Shown: positions 60,586-64,000 of the stretch, in pieces | Numbering within the stretch: the first letter of the stretch is position 1 | Layout of the letters: every line of letters starts with the position of its first letter | Assembly: GCA_965199235.1 (NCBI GenBank) | Contig: CBDAQU010000002.1 | Span: 2,728,001 to 2,792,000, forward strand | Length of the DNA: 64,000 nucleotides | Origin: BOG-908 sp965199235 | Lineage (GTDB): Bacteria > Pseudomonadota > Alphaproteobacteria > Acetobacterales > Acetobacteraceae | Reading direction: 5' to 3' | Notes under the pieces: generated by a model | What the model was told of the DNA's origin: nothing | Databases searched by the model: none | Seen by the model: only the letters and a program-made list of their open reading frames with translations | Translations under genes and position numbers: made by a program

Positions 60586-61925
60586 GGCCATTCCCGCCTG
60601 CGTCCAGGGTTCACAAACGGCCAATGGCGGCCGTCGTTCCCGGTGGCTGCGAAGCCGAAACCAAGCAGGAGGAACAGCCAGCCGCCATTCGGCATGGAGG
60701 TGAAGGCGGAGGTGGAGGCGGCAGGCCACAGCGCCACCAGGGCGCCCACGAACAGGCCGACGCGCAAACCGTCGGCCGGCTGCCCGGGCCTTGGCGACAT
60801 GCCTTGCCCGAGCCGAACCAGCGCGGCCCCGGCCATGGCTGCGAACAGCACCAGCCCTGGCAGGCCGGCATTGTCGAGCGCTTCGAGGTAGTAGTTGTGC
60901 GGGTGAAGGTTGCAGGCCCGCAGCCCGCCGTTGAACTGGGCCGTGGGAATGCCCAGCCAGTCGATGCCGTGCATTGCCCAGAAATTCCCGCAGCCGCGCC
61001 GGAACCCGTCGAAGCCGAGGCCGATCCAAGGGTGGATCTGCGCCATGGTCAGCGCGCGCACGAAGATCAGCCCGTAATCGCTGGCCGCGAAATGGCGCAG
61101 CTGGTCGCCGAACCGCAACACCAGCTTGTACTGCGTCGAGGGCGAGACGACCGGCAGCGCCGCCAGCAAGGCGGCCCCCAGCACGGCCGCCAAGCCCATT
61201 GCCGGCCGCAGGCGCGGCAGCAGCAGGCACGTCGCCACCAGGCCCAAGCCCATCAGGACGAACGGCATGCGCTGTCCGACCAGCACCATCGTCAGCACCG
61301 CAAAGCCGGCCAGCATCAGCGCGGACATCCTGCGCCGGAGGCTGCCCGCCAGCAGGGCGGAGACGGCCGGAACCAGCACCGGGAAGAACAGCAGGATCAG
61401 CGCAGGCCCGGCGCGCGGCTTGTTGAACGGTCCCGTCAGCGCCCCGTCGCCCCAGCGCGGCTGCCCGAACAGGTTGGTGCCGGTCAGATGCTGCTGCCAG
61501 CTTTCCACTACGATCCAGGCGAAGGAGGCGGCGAGGATGGCCCACAGCCAGCGCCGCCGGCGGGCGGCGGGGGCGCCCAACAGCAGCCAGTCTCCCAGGG
61601 CGGAGGCGAGCAGCGGCAGCCGGATGGAGAGCACGCCGAGCAGCAGGCCGCCGCTGCCGAGCGCCGAGCACAGCACCAGCCAAACCCACCAGGCAGCCGC
61701 CGCCCTGGCAAACGGGCGGGCGAGGAAGGCCGGGTCGCGCCTGACCGAGACGTGGAGGAGAAAGGCCAGGTCGACGGCCACGATCAGGATCTCGGCCACG
61801 GCGCGCGCGTGGAGCAGCGCCAGGGGAAGCGCGAGGCAGGCCGCCAGCGCAACCGCTTCGGCCGCCGCGTCGAGTCCGATGCGCTGCTTGTAGGTCAGGA
61901 CACGACGCATGACCCCCTGTTCCAT
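60582..61925 (-). CDS. O-antigen ligase / polymerase-like membrane protein (WaaL/Wzy_C family)
   Basis: About 447 residues with 10-12 membrane helices. The Wzy_C-type periplasmic loop is visible: IFVRALTMAQIHPWIGLGFD, then CNLHPHNYYLEALDNAGLPG with the conserved HPHN-x-Y-x-E-x-L-x-E/D motif, which fits ligases that join polysaccharide to lipid A core or polymerise it. ATG 61925 or 61910 can start; the latter has AGGGGG just upstream. It may act on the rhamnose-containing polymer of the 25-33 kb cluster (inference). Confidence 0.82.
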   Translation of the reverse strand: MEQGVMRRVLTYKQRIGLDAAAEAVALAACLALPLALLHARAVAEILIVAVDLAFLLHVSVRRDPAFLARPFARAAAAWWVWLVLCSALGSGGLLLGVLSIRLPLLASALGDWLLLGAPAARRRRWLWAILAASFAWIVVESWQQHLTGTNLFGQPRWGDGALTGPFNKPRAGPALILLFFPVLVPAVSALLAGSLRRRMSALMLAGFAVLTMVLVGQRMPFVLMGLGLVATCLLLPRLRPAMGLAAVLGAALLAALPVVSPSTQYKLVLRFGDQLRHFAASDYGLIFVRALTMAQIHPWIGLGFDGFRRGCGNFWAMHGIDWLGIPTAQFNGGLRACNLHPHNYYLEALDNAGLPGLVLFAAMAGAALVRLGQGMSPRPGQPADGLRVGLFVGALVALWPAASTSAFTSMPNGGWLFLLLGFGFAATGNDGRHWPFVNPGRRREWP

Positions 61926-62217
61926 GACGAACCGCAAGGAGCAACCTTGGTCGGCTGCGCCAAGTGATGGCCTGGTGTACAAAGTCTGGCGTGCCGGCTT
62001 CCCGCATACGCCGGTGTGACCGCCGAGTTTCCGGGCGGCTTCAACGGGTTGCGGTCTTCCCGCCGGTTGGCATGGCCCGTGCTGAAGGTTGACACGCGCA
62101 GCTAGAGGACGGGTTGAGACGACGTGAAGTGTTGGCAATGCGTAGCGATCCCGCCTGGATGGCGGTCGGCCACCCTGGTATCAGCGCACTGCCCGCCCGG
62201 GGAGGGAGCCGAGCATC
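61926..62217. other. Divergent spacer between O-antigen ligase and efflux operon
   Basis: About 290 bases with no supported gene. TTGACA occurs at 62089-62094, but no good -10 box lies 16-18 bases on. GGAGGGAG just before 62218 is the ribosome site of the efflux lipoprotein gene. Confidence 0.5.
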
Positions 62218-63795
62218 TTGAACGCTGACACCAGACCGGCTGCGTGCCGGGTGCCGGCGTGCCTGTTCGGCGCAGGCCTGCTTTGCGCGTGCCTGCTCTG
62301 GGCGTGCCTGCTCTGCGCGTGCCTGCTCGGGGGCTGTGCGGTCGGCCCCGACTACCGCCGCCCGGCTACCCCGGCGACCGGCCGCTACACCGAGGAGCCG
62401 CTGCCGGACGCGACCGCTTCGGCAGAGGCGGGAGCCGCCTCCGACCATACCCAGGGTTTCGCGGCGGGCGCCGACGTGCCTGGCGCCTGGTGGGCGCTGT
62501 TCCGCTCGCCTGCCCTGACGGCGCTGGTGGCCGAGGCGTTGCGCCGAAACCCCTCTCTCGCATCGCAGGCGGCCACGCTGCGCCAGGCGCAGGAGACCAC
62601 GCTGGCGCAGCAGGGGGCGCTGCTGCCGACGGTCTCCGCCCAGTTCAGCCGTGACAGGCAGGAGGCGAGCCCGGCCGAGGCCGGCGTGTCGGCGGGCGGC
62701 CCGATCTCGTCGACCGTCTACTCGGTGTACGACGCGCAGGTGAACGTCTCCTACACCTTCGACGTCTGGGGCCAGGTCCGTCGCAGCATCGAGGCGGACC
62801 GCGCGCGCGCCGAGCAGCAGCGCTTCACCCTGGAGGGTGCCGCCAACATGCTGGCCGCCAACGTTGCGACGACCGCGCTGACCGAGGCCTCGCTCGCCGC
62901 CCAGGTCGATGCCGAGCAGGCGCTGGTCGCCGCCGAGGAGCAGCTGCTGAACACCGTGCGCAGCCAGTTCGAGCTGGGCGGGGCCACCGGCGCAGACGTG
63001 GCGACGCAGGAATCCCAGCTCGCCAACACGCAGGCGCTGGTGGTGCCGCTGCAAGTGCAGCTGGTGCAGGCGCGCGACCAGTTGGCAGCCTATGTCGGGC
63101 GCACGCCGTCGCAAAGCGACGTGCCTGCGCTGGCCTTGCGCGACCTGACGCTGCCGGGCGAGCTGCCGGTCAGCCTGCCGTCCCGCCTGGTCGACCAGCG
63201 GCCCGACATCCGCGCCGCGGAGGCGCAGCTGCACCAGGCGACCGCCAACATCGGCGTCGCGATCGCCAACCGGCTGCCGCAATTCACCCTCAGCGCCTTT
63301 GTGGGCCAGGCGCCCGCCAAGCTGGGCGAGTTCTTCACGCCAGGGAACGGCATCTTTTCCGTGCTCACCCAGGCGCTGGCACCGGTGTTCCAGGGCGGCA
63401 CGCTGCTGCATCAGCAACGCGCCGCCGTTGCTGCCGCGCAGAGTGCTGCGTTCAGCTACCGGTCGACGGTGATCAACGCGTTCCAGAACGTGGCCGACGT
63501 GCTGACCGCGCTGCAGGGCGACGCAAGGGCGCTCGAGGCCAACGAGCGTTCAGAGCGGGCGGCCGCGCGCAGCCTGAGCCTGGCGCGGCTGCAGTTCGGC
63601 GCGGGCGGCGTCGCCTACCTGAGCGTGCTGACCGCGCAGACCCAGTACCAGAACGCCGTGCTGGGGCTGATCCGCGCCCAGGCCGCCCGCTACACCGACA
63701 CGGTGGCCCTGTTCGCGGCGCTCGGCGGCGGCTGGTGGAACCGCCAGGACCTGCCCCCGCCCCCCGAAAACCTGCTGAGGTCGTTGCTGCCATGA
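62218..63795 (+). CDS. Outer-membrane efflux lipoprotein, NodT/OprM (TolC-like) type
   Basis: 525 residues. Lipobox LLGGC with lipidated cysteine 40, then AVGPDYRRP, the usual start of NodT-type channels; two OEP domains follow, with VPGAWWALFRSPALTALV, VSYTFDVWGQVRRSIEADRA, and SLPSRLVDQRPDIRAAEAQL marking the two halves. The signal peptide carries three 15-bp repeats (CACLL-WACLL-CACLL). TTG 62218 is the start with GGAGGGAG about ten bases upstream. Overlap of four bases (ATGA) with the adaptor gene gives an RND efflux operon. Confidence 0.9.
   Translation: MNADTRPAACRVPACLFGAGLLCACLLWACLLCACLLGGCAVGPDYRRPATPATGRYTEEPLPDATASAEAGAASDHTQGFAAGADVPGAWWALFRSPALTALVAEALRRNPSLASQAATLRQAQETTLAQQGALLPTVSAQFSRDRQEASPAEAGVSAGGPISSTVYSVYDAQVNVSYTFDVWGQVRRSIEADRARAEQQRFTLEGAANMLAANVATTALTEASLAAQVDAEQALVAAEEQLLNTVRSQFELGGATGADVATQESQLANTQALVVPLQVQLVQARDQLAAYVGRTPSQSDVPALALRDLTLPGELPVSLPSRLVDQRPDIRAAEAQLHQATANIGVAIANRLPQFTLSAFVGQAPAKLGEFFTPGNGIFSVLTQALAPVFQGGTLLHQQRAAVAAAQSAAFSYRSTVINAFQNVADVLTALQGDARALEANERSERAAARSLSLARLQFGAGGVAYLSVLTAQTQYQNAVLGLIRAQAARYTDTVALFAALGGGWWNRQDLPPPPENLLRSLLP
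62284..62328 (+). repeat. 15-bp in-frame repeat in the efflux lipoprotein signal peptide
   Basis: Three tandem units (TGCGCGTGCCTGCTC, TGGGCGTGCCTGCTC, TGCGCGTGCCTGCTC) coding for CACLL/WACLL/CACLL in the hydrophobic core. Copy-number change would lengthen or shorten the signal helix by five residues. Confidence 0.8.
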
Positions 63796-64000
63796 AGTCG
63801 GTCGTCAGTTTTCGATGCTCTGTCGTCGGCATGGTGCTGCTGGTCTGCCCGGTGCTCGCCCAGGAGCCGCCCGCCACCGTCTCGACGGTCGTCGCGCGCG
63901 CGACGGAGTGGCAGGACACGCTGCAGGCGGTCGGCACGATACGCGCGGTGCGCGGCGCGGACCTGGCCGCCGAGGTGTCCGGCGTGGTGGACAGCGTGAC
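63792..64000 (+). CDS. RND efflux periplasmic adaptor subunit, 5' part (cut by window end)
   Basis: About 69 residues are visible: a signal peptide (VVGMVLLVCPVLAQ), then TVVARATEWQDTLQAVGTIR and GADLAAEVSGVVDSV, the first barrel strand and lipoyl-like part of HlyD/MFP adaptors. It overlaps the channel gene as ATGA. The inner-membrane pump is expected downstream, outside the window. Confidence 0.87.
   Translation, partial: MKSVVSFRCSVVGMVLLVCPVLAQEPPATVSTVVARATEWQDTLQAVGTIRAVRGADLAAEVSGVVDSV

Overview
The window reads as a chromosomal segment of a GC-rich alphaproteobacterium, most likely in the Acetobacteraceae (Rhodospirillales). The basis is a GcrA cell-cycle regulator, an alphaproteobacterial PTS-type phosphorelay (ChvG-HprK-RapZ-EIIA-HPr-EI), a MmcB-type protein, an orphan Cox11/CtaG, a membrane-anchored cytochrome c next to pheA, and dispersed intergenic repeats of a style common in that family. 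The family placement is inference; no rRNA or species marker is present. Coding density is very high and many genes overlap through NTGA start/stop junctions.

Layout. 1-1859: 3' part of a pqiB-like MCE gene and its lipoprotein partner. 1864-10622: FUSC transporter, methyltransferase, aconitase acnA, ccmAB, rnhB, a DUF488 gene without a normal start codon, and a CsbD-like gene. 10696-16351: tRNA t6A synthase (Sua5 type), cysQ, two tandem leucyl aminopeptidases, holC and gcrA. 16512-18654: methionine-salvage genes mtnC-mtnD-mtnB behind tatA. 18793-23779: recX-like gene, PRC-barrel protein, hisN, a tandem dihaem cytochrome c, pheA and nudC. 23862-25178: two YsnF/DUF2382 stress proteins.

25254-32774 is a surface-polysaccharide cluster: a double-domain glycosyltransferase, the dTDP-rhamnose genes rfbB-A-C-D, and a rhamnosyltransferase-like GT2. 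After an RluA-type gene (32974-33651) comes a visibly AT-richer island (about 33823-36943) with a sulfotransferase and a Wzx-type flippase. It is bordered on the left by a truncated RNA methyltransferase gene and on the right by the wreck of a TraA-type conjugative relaxase. 37446-43611 returns to core content: a POTRA-like periplasmic protein, ftsK, topoisomerase IB, mmcB and a secreted beta-propeller. 43847-45307 is a glycoside-hydrolase-like secreted protein.

45529-52335 has dapD, a small accessory patch (orphan antidote-like protein, BPSL0067-type amidase with a putative periplasmic immunity protein, and a membrane protein), then argB, a TylF-type methyltransferase, trpS, cox11 and a UPF0178 gene. 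A VapC remnant (52389-52661) precedes the ChvG/PTS operon (52716-59863), whose EI gene carries an in-frame 15-bp minisatellite. The window closes with a small unknown gene, an O-antigen ligase (60316-61925) and the start of an RND efflux operon (62218-64000).

The main structure not explained by genes is a dispersed repeat family of about 90-200 bp with a CTAGACCGGT-type inverted repeat. It has five copies (near 9.75, 22.8, 32.8, 43.8 and 60.2 kb), and every copy sits at a gene 3' end with one or both boundaries merging with stop codons. Two further small repeat families are also visible.
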